Source of the DNA: Pararhizobium sp. YC-54
GTDB taxonomy: Bacteria; Pseudomonadota; Alphaproteobacteria; Rhizobiales; Rhizobiaceae
Assembly: GCF_025847205.1 (NCBI RefSeq)
Contig: NZ_JAOYTH010000005.1
Location: 124,001-188,000, forward strand
DNA: 64,000 bases
Reading direction: 5' to 3'
The notes below the pieces were generated by a model that saw nothing but the letters and a program-made list of their open reading frames with translations, had not been told where the DNA came from and made no database searches. Within the stretch, counting starts at the first letter, position 1. Each line of letters starts with the position of its first letter. Below are positions 18,454 through 26,039 of the stretch, one piece after another. A program made the translations under genes and the position numbers.

Positions 18454-19106
18454 GCCAGCACCTTGCCAACGGTATCGGCCCAGGCGGCCATGCGTGTCAC
18501 CAGGATCGAATCGCTGAACTCGACAGAAAGGTCGATATCAGCTGTTTCCTGATGACGGAAAATCAGAGTTTCGTCATCGAGGTGATGTTTCAGCGCCGCA
18601 AACAGTGTTGCAGGCCCTTTCACAACGATCTTGACGCCCTCGCCGGAGCCGATCGACAGCGTGATCATCCGGGCGAGATCGGCAATGGATTTCTGGAGCA
18701 ATACGCCATCCATGACTGGCGCCAGCACACGGGCCGTCTGATCCGACAGCATGGTCACAAGCTGCGAGCCCATATCGGAAAAGCGATCATGGATCATCGC
18801 TGCGATTTCGTTGTCGCAGCGCACGCGCATGGCTTCGAGTTCGGCCGCGTGGCGCGCGTTCAAAGCGGCAATTTCGGCCTGGTGAAGGGCAAGCTGCTCG
18901 CTTTCCGCCTCACGGCGTCCTTGCGCGAACGCCTCACGGCGCTCAGCGTCGATGTCGATTTGCGGCTGGACCTGAGGCTTCATGGCAAAAGTACCTTCGG
19001 CCGGAAAGTCGTCGTCCAGATCGGGAAAGTACCGCGGCGGAACCAGCGACAGATCGACTTTCGGAGCACTGAAATCCTTGAGATAGCGGGAAATGGACGC
19101 ACTCAT
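18450..19106 (-). CDS. FliH-like flagellar export regulator (candidate)
   Basis: The 218-residue protein starts with a Pro-rich acidic head, has a coiled coil with FliH-style small-residue repeats (AFAQGRREAESEQ, then ALNARHAAELEAM), and ends in a globular domain. That domain (VKIVVKGPATLFAALKHHL, DETLIFRHQETADIDLSVEF, ILVTRMAAWADTV) follows the C-terminal FliH pattern of two beta strands around an 'adi.l' turn and a final helix. FliH tethers the FliI ATPase to the C-ring. No other fliH is seen in the cluster. It is the first gene of the motB-motC-fliK operon and overlaps motB by 4 bp. Usually left as a hypothetical protein. Confidence 0.65.
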   Translation of the reverse strand: MSASISRYLKDFSAPKVDLSLVPPRYFPDLDDDFPAEGTFAMKPQVQPQIDIDAERREAFAQGRREAESEQLALHQAEIAALNARHAAELEAMRVRCDNEIAAMIHDRFSDMGSQLVTMLSDQTARVLAPVMDGVLLQKSIADLARMITLSIGSGEGVKIVVKGPATLFAALKHHLDDETLIFRHQETADIDLSVEFSDSILVTRMAAWADTVGKVLA

Positions 19107-19423
19107 CGGCCGACCCCGATGGCACAGGCCATGGTCACGACCAGGCCAGCCGCCCGTTCGGTTGCGGACGGCATTGGGCTAACAAGCCTGAAAACATAAG
19201 ACTGTGACACTTCCGGAATGTCTCCCTCAGGACCCTGCGGAGCGGGAGTGCCGCACGGCCCGAACATTTTCAATCCGTACCAGCCCGCCGCCGGAAGAAC
19301 CGGCAGCCCAGGCAGCATACAACGGCAGCACAACAATCATGTTGGCTGGCAACCCGGACGAAGATGGCTGCGATTGGAGACTATCCGGTCAAACTTGTGC
19401 GAAAATGTAGGTCGCGGATATAT

Positions 19424-19460
19424 CCGGTCTCGCCGAGAAAGCTCTGTCTGGCGAGACCGG
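19424..19460 (-). terminator. Hairpin 2 downstream of the third flagellin gene
   Basis: CCGGTCTCGCC (19424-19434) pairs perfectly over 11 bp with GGCGAGACCGG (19450-19460) across a 15-base loop. No T-run follows on either strand. It stands next to a second strong hairpin. Confidence 0.55.
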
Positions 19461-19469
19461 TATGAGGTG

Positions 19470-19502
19470 TTGGACCGCGCTTGGGCAATGAGCGCGGTCC
19501 AA
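19470..19502 (-). terminator. Hairpin 1 downstream of the third flagellin gene
   Basis: TTGGACCGCGCT (19470-19481) pairs perfectly over 12 bp with AGCGCGGTCCAA (19491-19502) across a 9-base loop. It lies about 120 bp after the flagellin stop on the minus strand. Without a T-run it may stabilise the flagellin mRNA 3' end rather than terminate. Confidence 0.6.
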
Positions 19503-19623
19503 CCGTTTCCACCTGCCGATGACCGGCGGCTGGGCGGAAAATGTATTCGCGGCCCAGCAAATGCGAGGCGGCGAAAAGGATACCCGAACCGGTTTCATGC
19601 CCGCCGGTCCGGCGCGAGCGAGC

Positions 19624-20592
19624 CTATTGCTGGAACAGGCGCAGGATGTTTTCCGAATTGGTGTTGGCGATCGACAGTGCCTGGATGCCGAGCTGCTGCT
19701 GCGTCTGCAGCGCCTTCAGCCGGGTCGATTCCTCGTTCATGTCGGCGTCCACCAGACGGCCGACGCCCTTGTCGATCACATCCATCAGGTTGGCGACAAA
19801 GTTTTCCTGCATATCGATGCGGCTGGTAATGGCACCCAGCGTCGAGGCGGAATCCGTCAGGTTGCTGAAAATGGCATCGACAGCTCTGATCATGCCCTCG
19901 ATGTCGTCATAGCTGGTGCTGGCAGTCAGCTCGACGATACCCGAGCCTGCAGGTGCCGTGCCGCCCGCGACCGCGAGCAGGTGATAGGTCGCAGCCGCGG
20001 TCGTGGCACCGCTCGGCTGGACAACCGCCATGGCTTTGGTCAGTTGGCCGAGCGAGGCATCCTTGGTATCGATCAGGATCGATGCGGCGGTGTTGTAATC
20101 CAGTGTCGAGACAGACACGGTGCCGTTTGTCGAGCGGTTGAAGGATGCCACGATAGACTTTGTGCCAGCCGGCGTTGTGCTGTCGTTGTACAGCCAGTTT
20201 TCACCCGAGAACGAAGCGGATTCGGCTGCGGATGCCAGCTGGTTCTTGAGTTCGGCCAGTTCCTTGTTGATCTTCGTCTTGTCCACGCCCGGTTCGCGCG
20301 CAGCAACCAGCTTGGCCTTGATCTCGGACACCACGTCGATGGCGGAACTCATGCCGGCATAGGATGTATCGACCTTCGCCGCGCCCAGCCCGAGTGCGTC
20401 CTGAACGGTCGAGAGGGCGGCATTGTCCGAACGCATGGTCGTCGCGATCGACCAGTAAGCAGCGTTGTCGGCTGCGGTTTCGACGCGGTAGCCGGACGAA
20501 ATGCGGTTCTGCACTTCTTCCATGTTCGAGTTGATCGAACGCAATGTCTGGAGAGCCGCCATGGCGGCGGAATTGGTCAAAATGCTGGTCAT
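19624..20592 (-). CDS. flaC: Flagellin (third copy, divergent)
   Basis: The 322-residue flagellin has the conserved ends: MTSILTNSAAMAALQTLRSI at the N-terminus and a C-terminal helix with MNEESTRLKALQTQQQLGIQ, ending LRLFQQ. Between them is only a short variable region, so it lacks the large outer domains of enteric flagellin, as in rhizobial complex flagella. Its middle is clearly more diverged than that of the other two copies. I chose ATG 20592 because GGGG lies about 8 bp upstream and it matches the other copies; an ATG at 20598 adds two residues. The letter in the name is by position only. Confidence 0.93.
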   Translation of the reverse strand: MTSILTNSAAMAALQTLRSINSNMEEVQNRISSGYRVETAADNAAYWSIATTMRSDNAALSTVQDALGLGAAKVDTSYAGMSSAIDVVSEIKAKLVAAREPGVDKTKINKELAELKNQLASAAESASFSGENWLYNDSTTPAGTKSIVASFNRSTNGTVSVSTLDYNTAASILIDTKDASLGQLTKAMAVVQPSGATTAAATYHLLAVAGGTAPAGSGIVELTASTSYDDIEGMIRAVDAIFSNLTDSASTLGAITSRIDMQENFVANLMDVIDKGVGRLVDADMNEESTRLKALQTQQQLGIQALSIANTNSENILRLFQQ

Positions 20593-20920
20593 GGTCATTG
20601 CCCCAGTTCGAAAATTAAACGGAACATTCCGGATCGAGAACCGGCAGCGACGGGACCAGCGTCATGCAACTGCCCCATGTTTAGCCCAAGGACAGCCTAT
20701 CGCTCTTAACGAACACTTAACAATCATATGGTTAACAAATGATTAAGCGTGTTAGCAAGTGAGTAATCAAAATGAACGAAAATAAATCTCAATTGCCGAA
20801 TCCTTAACGCGGCAGTCACGCCGCAAATACGAAATAGCCGCGCCCCTTGCGGGACGCGGCTTGTGGAATATCCGGCGGATCGATGATGAAGTCTGACCGC
20901 CGGCGCCTTGCCTGTTCCGA
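20593..20920 (-). promoter_or_regulatory. Upstream region of the third flagellin gene
   Basis: This 328-bp gap holds three blocks shared with the other flagellin genes: CCGGAATGTTCC (20621-20632), GCCGGTTC (20637-20644) and GCATGACGC (20659-20667), all read on the minus strand. An AT-rich part (20700-20815) and the flaB terminator (20836-20861) follow. Confidence 0.6.
20836..20861 (-). terminator. Terminator of flaB
   Basis: On the minus strand AGCCGCG...CGCGGCT closes a GC-rich hairpin (GCAAG loop) about 60 bp after the flaB stop, followed by a short ATTT run. Confidence 0.75.
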
Positions 20921-21886
20921 TTAACGGAAGAGCGAGAGGATGGTTTCCGAGTTGGAGTTGGCGATCGAGAGCGACTGGATGCCGAGCTGCTGCTGCGTCT
21001 GCAGAGCCTTGAGGCGGGTCGACTCTTCGTTCATGTCGGCGTCAACGAGGCGGCCGACACCCTTGTCGATCACGTCCATCAGGTCGGCCATGAAGTCGTC
21101 CTGCATGTCGATGCGCAGATTGGTTGCACCGAGGTTTGCAGCAGCGTCCGTTGCATCGCCCAGGATCGCATCGACGACGCGGATCATGGCTTCGACGTCG
21201 GCGTCGCTGGTCGTGCCGGTCAACTTGATTTCGGTGCCAGCCGCAGTGGTGGTCGAACCGGCATCGATCAGGAAGAAGTTCTGGGCCGTACCGGTCGGGG
21301 TTGCGAGCTCGGCGTCGGCGTCATAGTCCTTGGTCAGCAAGCCGCGGCCTGCATCATCGGTATCGATCAGAACCGATGTCGAGGCATCGAATTTCAGGAC
21401 GCCGACCGAAACGTTGCCAGCAGCGTTACGGGTGAACGAGCCGACCATTTCCTTGGTGCCGATCGCGGTGGTCGAGTCGTTGTAGAGCCAGTTTTCGCCG
21501 GAGAAGGAAGCCGACTGAGCCGTCGAGGACAGCTGGTTCTTGAGTTCCGTCAGTTCCTTGTTGATCTTCAGCTTGTCAACACCCGGTTCGCGGGCAGCAA
21601 CCAGCTTGGCCTTGATTTCGGAAATGACGTCGATGGCGTTATCAAGACCGGTATAGGCCGTGTCCGTCTTGGCCGCGCCGAGACCGAGAGCGTCCTGAAC
21701 CGTGGAGAGAGCCTTGTTGTCCGACTTCATGGTCGTTGCGATCGACCAGTAAGCAGCGTTGTCGGCTGCGGTTTCGACGCGCAGGCCGGATGAGACGCGG
21801 CCTTGCGTCGTTTCCATGCCGGCGTTGATCGAGCGCAGCGTCGAGAGTGCTGCCATTGCAGCCGAATTGGTGAGAATGCTTGTCAT
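20921..21886 (-). CDS. flaB: Flagellin (second copy)
   Basis: The 321-residue flagellin begins MTSILTNSAAMAALSTLRSI and ends SIANSNSETILSLFR. It shares nearly all of its middle and C-terminal part with flaA, differing mainly in the first ~50 residues and a few scattered sites. I chose ATG 21886 (MTSIL), with GGGG about 10 bp upstream; the frame is open to 21928. Monocistronic: its own conserved upstream blocks (21922-21965) and its own terminator. Confidence 0.95.
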   Translation of the reverse strand: MTSILTNSAAMAALSTLRSINAGMETTQGRVSSGLRVETAADNAAYWSIATTMKSDNKALSTVQDALGLGAAKTDTAYTGLDNAIDVISEIKAKLVAAREPGVDKLKINKELTELKNQLSSTAQSASFSGENWLYNDSTTAIGTKEMVGSFTRNAAGNVSVGVLKFDASTSVLIDTDDAGRGLLTKDYDADAELATPTGTAQNFFLIDAGSTTTAAGTEIKLTGTTSDADVEAMIRVVDAILGDATDAAANLGATNLRIDMQDDFMADLMDVIDKGVGRLVDADMNEESTRLKALQTQQQLGIQSLSIANSNSETILSLFR

Positions 21887-22072
21887 GGAAGTACTGCCCC
21901 TTTTGAACAGGTGAAATGGAAGGGACATTCCGGCCGTTACCGGGAAACAGCAGCCAGCTTCATGCCTGCTAACGCGTTAAATTTCTTGGTTAACCCGCTG
22001 TTTCGATGGCCATAGAAAACACCATCATGGTTAAGGAAAACCTAAAGGCCGGAAACTTTTTCAAAGACAAAG
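21887..22072 (-). promoter_or_regulatory. Upstream region of flaB
   Basis: Minus-strand blocks shared with the other flagellins: CCGGAATGTCCC (21922-21933), CCGGTAA (21937-21943) and GCATGAAGC (21957-21965). The further upstream part (21975-22070) is AT-rich. Confidence 0.6.
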
Positions 22073-22101
22073 AAAAAACCGCACCTCTTGCGAGATGCGG
22101 T
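22073..22101 (-). terminator. Rho-independent terminator of flaA
   Basis: Minus strand: arms ACCGCATCTC and GAGGTGCGGT (one G-T pair) around GCAA, followed by TTTTTTCTTT, about 60 bp after the flaA stop. A textbook intrinsic terminator. Confidence 0.92.
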
Positions 22102-22161
22102 TGTCTGTCGGTCGCGAGACCGGCCGTTTGGGGGGGATGGCCAGCCCGCGCCGTTTTTCGA

Positions 22162-23127
22162 TTAACGGAACAGCGACAGGATGTTCTGCGAGTCCGAGTT
22201 GGCGATCGAGAGAGCCTGGATGCCGAGCTGCTGCTGCGTCTGCAGAGCCTTGAGGCGGGTCGACTCTTCGTTCATGTCGGCGTCAACGAGGCGACCGACA
22301 CCCTTGTCGATCACGTCCATCAGGTCCGCCATGAAGTCGTCCTGCATGCTGATGCGCAGATTGGTCGCACCGAGGTTTGCAGCAGCGTCCGTTGCATCGC
22401 TCAGGATCGCGTCGACGACGCGGATCATGGCTTCGACGTCGGCGTCGCTGGTCGTGCCGGTCAACTTGATTTCCGAGCCGGCCGCAGTGGTGGTCGAACC
22501 GGCGTCGACCAAGAAGAAGTTCTGGGCCGTACCGGTCGGGGTTGCGAGCTCGGCGTCGGCGTCATAGTCCTTGGTCAGCAAGCCGCGGCCTGCATCATCG
22601 GTATCGATCAGAACCGATGTCGAGGCATCGAATTTCAGGACGCCGACCGAAACGTTGCCAGCAGCGTTACGGGTGAACGAGCCGACCATTTCCTTGGTGC
22701 CGACTGCAGTGGTCGTGTCGTTGTAGAGCCAGTTTTCGCCGGAGAAGGAAGCCGACTCAGCGGTCGAGGACAGCTGGTTCTTGAGTTCCGTCAGTTCCTT
22801 GTTGATCTTCAGCTTGTCAACACCCGGTTCGCGGGCAGCAACCAGCTTGGCCTTGATTTCGGAGATGACGTCGATGGCCGCGTTCAAACCGGTATAGGCC
22901 GTGTCCGTCTTGGCAGCGCCGAGACCGAGAGCGTCCTGAACCGTGGAGAGAGCCTTGTTGTCCGACTTCATGGTCGTTGCGATCGACCAGTAAGCGGAGT
23001 TGTCGGCAGCGGAGCCAACCCTCAGGCCGGAGGAAATACGACCCTGGGTCGTTTCCATGTCGGCGCTGATGGAGCGCAGCGTCGAGAGTGCTGCCATTGC
23101 AGAAGAGTTTGTCAGGATGCTTGTCAT
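22162..23127 (-). CDS. flaA: Flagellin (first copy, nearest fliP)
   Basis: The 321-residue flagellin begins MTSILTNSSAMAALSTLRSI and ends SIANSDSQNILSLFR. By position it corresponds to flaA of S. meliloti, the principal filament subunit there. The sequence lacks the large surface domains of enteric flagellin. I chose ATG 23127 with AGGG about 8 bp upstream; the frame is open to 23169. A typical intrinsic terminator follows at 22073. Central parts are almost base-identical to flaB. Confidence 0.95.
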   Translation of the reverse strand: MTSILTNSSAMAALSTLRSISADMETTQGRISSGLRVGSAADNSAYWSIATTMKSDNKALSTVQDALGLGAAKTDTAYTGLNAAIDVISEIKAKLVAAREPGVDKLKINKELTELKNQLSSTAESASFSGENWLYNDTTTAVGTKEMVGSFTRNAAGNVSVGVLKFDASTSVLIDTDDAGRGLLTKDYDADAELATPTGTAQNFFLVDAGSTTTAAGSEIKLTGTTSDADVEAMIRVVDAILSDATDAAANLGATNLRISMQDDFMADLMDVIDKGVGRLVDADMNEESTRLKALQTQQQLGIQALSIANSDSQNILSLFR

Positions 23128-23447
23128 TGGGGTTGTCCCTCTAGATACAAAATACAAGATTGGGGACATACCGGACTAAATACTTACCGGTGATAACGGC
23201 TCGGCATCATGCCACTCGGCTCCTGTCGGTCAGGAAATCCAAATCCGTTATGTGAGGGTAATGTCGCAGGGAAACGTTGCCATATGTTTAAATGGCGCGC
23301 GAATATGCGCACGGCACGGGTCGCCAGGACGCGCGGCCCAGATCGCGGCCCATCAATAATTATATATATAATTCAATTACTTAACGACTTCATCATAGGA
23401 CGCATTCATCTCAAGAAAGAGACAAACCGTTAACCACGACGAGGGGA
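23128..23447 (-). promoter_or_regulatory. Upstream region of flaA
   Basis: This 320-bp gap carries the three flagellin blocks on the minus strand: CCGGTATGTCCC (23163-23174), CCGGTAA (23184-23190) and GCATGATGC (23204-23212). Further out, a perfect 16-bp AT palindrome AATTATATATATAATT lies at 23358-23373, between the flaA control region and the fliP end. Confidence 0.6.
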
Positions 23448-24185
23448 TCAGCTGAAAGAACGCACCAGGCTGCCGACGAGCAGGTTCCAGCCGTCGATGA
23501 GGACGAAGAAGAGTATCTTGAACGGCAGCGAGATGGATGTCGGCGGCAGCATCATCATACCCATCGCCATGGTAATCGTCGCGACGATCAGATCGATCAC
23601 CAGGAACGGCAACATGATCAGGAAGCCTATCTCGAAGCCGCGCCTGATTTCCGAAATCATGAAGGCAGGCACAACGGCGCGCAGATCAACCCTGTCGCCG
23701 GCGACGACAGTCTGTCCCTTCTCCTTGGCGATGTCGATGAACAGCTGCAGGTCCTTGTCGCGCGTATTGGCAAGCATGAATTCCCGGAACGGCTCGGAGA
23801 TGCGCGTCATCGCCTCCGTTTCCGTGATCTGGTTCTGCAGCAGCGGATTGACGCCGTTCTGCCAGGCCCGATCGAAGGTCGGCGCCATCACATAGAACGT
23901 CATGAACAGCGCAAGGCTGACCATGATCATGTTGGACGGCGTCGTGGCGAGACCCATGCCGGTGCGAAGGATCGCAAAGGCGATGACGAAACGGGGAAAG
24001 CTCGTCACCATGATGAGGATGCCCGGCGCGACCGACAGGACGGTCAGAAGGCCGAAGGTGCGGATGATCCAGGACGCAACGGAGCCGTCGATAGGCGTGT
24101 TGAGGATGTCGGCGGGAAAGCCTTGCGCTCCAGCGATACCCGACATCGCCAACATGGCGGCTATGAATGCGATAGTCCGGATCAT
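23448..24185 (-). CDS. fliP: Flagellar export gate protein FliP
   Basis: The 245-residue protein has a cleaved N-terminal signal (MIRTIAFIAAMLAMSGIAGA) and four membrane helices, with the FliP signatures SFPRFVIAFAILRTGMG and VPAFMISEIRRGFEIGFLI. FliP forms the core of the export gate. I chose ATG 24185, 7 bp after fliL; the longer frame to 24224 runs inside fliL. It closes the flgB-to-fliP operon. No fliO is visible. Confidence 0.95.
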   Translation of the reverse strand: MIRTIAFIAAMLAMSGIAGAQGFPADILNTPIDGSVASWIIRTFGLLTVLSVAPGILIMVTSFPRFVIAFAILRTGMGLATTPSNMIMVSLALFMTFYVMAPTFDRAWQNGVNPLLQNQITETEAMTRISEPFREFMLANTRDKDLQLFIDIAKEKGQTVVAGDRVDLRAVVPAFMISEIRRGFEIGFLIMLPFLVIDLIVATITMAMGMMMLPPTSISLPFKILFFVLIDGWNLLVGSLVRSFS

Positions 24186-24192
24186 GAGCGAA

Positions 24193-24744
24193 TCATTGAA
24201 TAACAAATGTCCTGAAGATGACATTGGTTACGCGCCCTTCGGAGCGAAGGTCAACCCGTTCCTCGATGTCATCCTTGAGATACTGAAATCCGCGCGGCCC
24301 CTGGATCTGCTGTAACGACACTGTTTTGAGATAGGCGGCGATGTCCTGATGGATTTGCTCCGCCATCGCCACATCAGGCGCACCTTTGAAAAGCAGGGCC
24401 ACTTCAAGCCGGATCCAGTTTTCGGTGGGATAGGCAAGGTTGGTGGTGATCGCGTCGAGTTGGACGACGCCGTTGGCCTCGGTCGCGATTTTCGGCAACC
24501 CTTCGTCCTTCTTCCCGGCCTCGCTCTCAGGCCTCTGACCGGCATTTTTCAAGGCGATCGCCGCCTTGGCTTCCTCGACGATCCTGGCTTCCTCGGTACT
24601 GAGCGGTTTGGGCGCAAGCATGCCACCGACCAGCCAGCCGCCGCCGCCTGCGATCAAGGTCAGCACGGCAAGCGCCGCGATCATGATGACCGGCGATGAC
24701 TTTTTCGGACCGGCATTGGCGAGATCGGCATCTTCCATCTTCAA
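24193..24744 (-). CDS. fliL: Flagellar basal body-associated protein FliL
   Basis: The 183-residue protein has one membrane helix (residues 18-42, PVIMIAALAVLTLIAGGGGW) and a C-terminal periplasmic domain with NLAYPTENWIRLEVALLF and the final GRVTNVIFRTFVIQ, both usual in FliL. FliL surrounds the stator and helps it work under load. It lies between flgH and fliP. An ATG two codons downstream is an equal start choice. Confidence 0.93.
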   Translation of the reverse strand: MKMEDADLANAGPKKSSPVIMIAALAVLTLIAGGGGWLVGGMLAPKPLSTEEARIVEEAKAAIALKNAGQRPESEAGKKDEGLPKIATEANGVVQLDAITTNLAYPTENWIRLEVALLFKGAPDVAMAEQIHQDIAAYLKTVSLQQIQGPRGFQYLKDDIEERVDLRSEGRVTNVIFRTFVIQ

Positions 24745-24786
24745 AATCCATCAAGAATAGGCCGCTCACGCAGCGTGGTCGGGCCG

Positions 24787-25497
24787 TCAGATCGGCGAAA
24801 CGATGTCCATGACCTGCTGACCCCATGGCGGCTGCTGGACTTCGGTCAACCGGCCGCGCCCGCCATAGGAGATACGTGCCTCGGCGATCTTCTCGTAGGA
24901 AATCATGTTCTTCGCATCGACGTCGTAAGGCCGCACGATGCCGGCGACATTGAGAATGCGGATTTCATGGTTGACCCGGACTTCCTGGGAACCGCTGATC
25001 AACAGATTGCCATTTTCGAGCACGCCGGTGACGACGGCCGCGACAAGCAGGACGAGCTTTTCAGAGCGCTCCGTCGTGCCCTCCCCCTTGGACTTGGTGT
25101 TCGAGCCGTAGTCGAGCCCGCCCTTCCAGCCAAAGTCGCTCGATTCCGACTGACCGTTGGCACCGATGTTGAAACCGCTGTCATTGGTGCGGCTGCGATC
25201 CGTCTTGTTGTCGAAGGATGCCTTGTCGTCGATACGGATATCGACGGTCAGGATATCTCCGACCTTCAGCGCGCGGGCGTCCTTGAACAGGGCTGACTGA
25301 TTGTCGCTCCAGAGCGAATAGCCGTTCATGACCTGGCGCGGCTCCTTCGGATACATCGCCATCTGCGGCGTCTGCGCATACTGCAGCCCACTGCCGATCG
25401 GGCTCATGGCCGGTGCCCTGCCGATCTCGTTGAACGTCTGGTTCTGGCATCCCGACAGCAGGCTGGCGGCGAGAAGGACCGAAATCGGATATCTCAT
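24787..25497 (-). CDS. flgH: Flagellar L-ring lipoprotein FlgH
   Basis: The 236-residue protein has a lipoprotein signal with lipobox LLSGC (Cys 17) and the FlgH core: SLWSDNQSALFKDARALKVG, GDILTVDIRIDDKASF and NLLISGSQEVRVNHE. It forms the outer-membrane ring of the basal body. The start overlaps motE by 4 bp. Confidence 0.96.
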   Translation of the reverse strand: MRYPISVLLAASLLSGCQNQTFNEIGRAPAMSPIGSGLQYAQTPQMAMYPKEPRQVMNGYSLWSDNQSALFKDARALKVGDILTVDIRIDDKASFDNKTDRSRTNDSGFNIGANGQSESSDFGWKGGLDYGSNTKSKGEGTTERSEKLVLLVAAVVTGVLENGNLLISGSQEVRVNHEIRILNVAGIVRPYDVDAKNMISYEKIAEARISYGGRGRLTEVQQPPWGQQVMDIVSPI

Positions 25498-26039
25498 GAC
25501 GGTTCCTTCGATGTGTCCGGGTCTGTGGCACTGGAGATGACGTTGGTGACAACCGCTGCCTTCTCACTGCTCATTTCGCTGAGGATCAGGCTCGACTGGC
25601 GCGGTGGCAGCTGCATGATAATCGCCGCTGCGACGCCGGGATTGACCAGCTCCAGCTTGGCCGCCGCCGCATCCGCCTTCATCGTCTTGTAGATTCCCAC
25701 CAGGCCGATCTGGGCCTGCTTGAGAAAATCGTTGCGGCGCTTCAGCCAGTCCTCATATTCGGCACGCCGCTTCTCGAGCGTCGCGATGCGTTCGTCGATA
25801 TCAGCCTGCAGCTTCTCAAGGTCTTTCTTCTGCAACAGGTAACGCTGGTCGCGCGCAGCATCGGCAATATTGGTGCAGAACTGCTGGATTTCATCGCCAT
25901 TGGCCGGGATGCCTGCCGACGGTGCGGCGACCTCCTGCGCGAAGGCGCCGGGAATGGCCAGCATGGTGCAGCCGGCAGCGATCATCATCAGGCGGCGGCG
26001 CAGGCCGTTCGAGGCGCTGGGAAGACGATGTGTCATCAT
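25494..26039 (-). CDS. motE: MotE, periplasmic chaperone for MotC
   Basis: The 181-residue protein has a signal peptide, a long charged coiled coil (KKDLEKLQADIDERIATLEK), and a C-terminal MgtE-N-like helix (LVNPGVAAAIIMQLPPRQSS, LILSEMSSEKAAVVTNV). In S. meliloti MotE is needed for correct folding of MotC. Its position between flgI and flgH, with ATGA overlaps on both sides, matches that gene. Confidence 0.88.
   Translation of the reverse strand: MMTHRLPSASNGLRRRLMMIAAGCTMLAIPGAFAQEVAAPSAGIPANGDEIQQFCTNIADAARDQRYLLQKKDLEKLQADIDERIATLEKRRAEYEDWLKRRNDFLKQAQIGLVGIYKTMKADAAAAKLELVNPGVAAAIIMQLPPRQSSLILSEMSSEKAAVVTNVISSATDPDTSKEPS

Larger units (their letters stand above)
19107..19623. other. 517-bp gap between the third flagellin and the FliH-like gene
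   Basis: No convincing gene: the open frames here lack protein-like composition. It holds two strong hairpins near 19424-19502 (listed separately) and must hold the promoter for the fliH-like/motB/motC/fliK operon between about 19107 and 19420. Confidence 0.6.

Noticed and set aside
19103..19336. 77-codon minus frame between flagellin and the FliH-like gene
   Set aside because: No ribosome site, Cys/Gly/Pro-rich odd composition, and it overlaps the start of the FliH-like gene.
20921..23127. Insertion-sequence-like duplication
   Set aside because: The repeated DNA is simply two flagellin genes; no transposase or terminal repeats.
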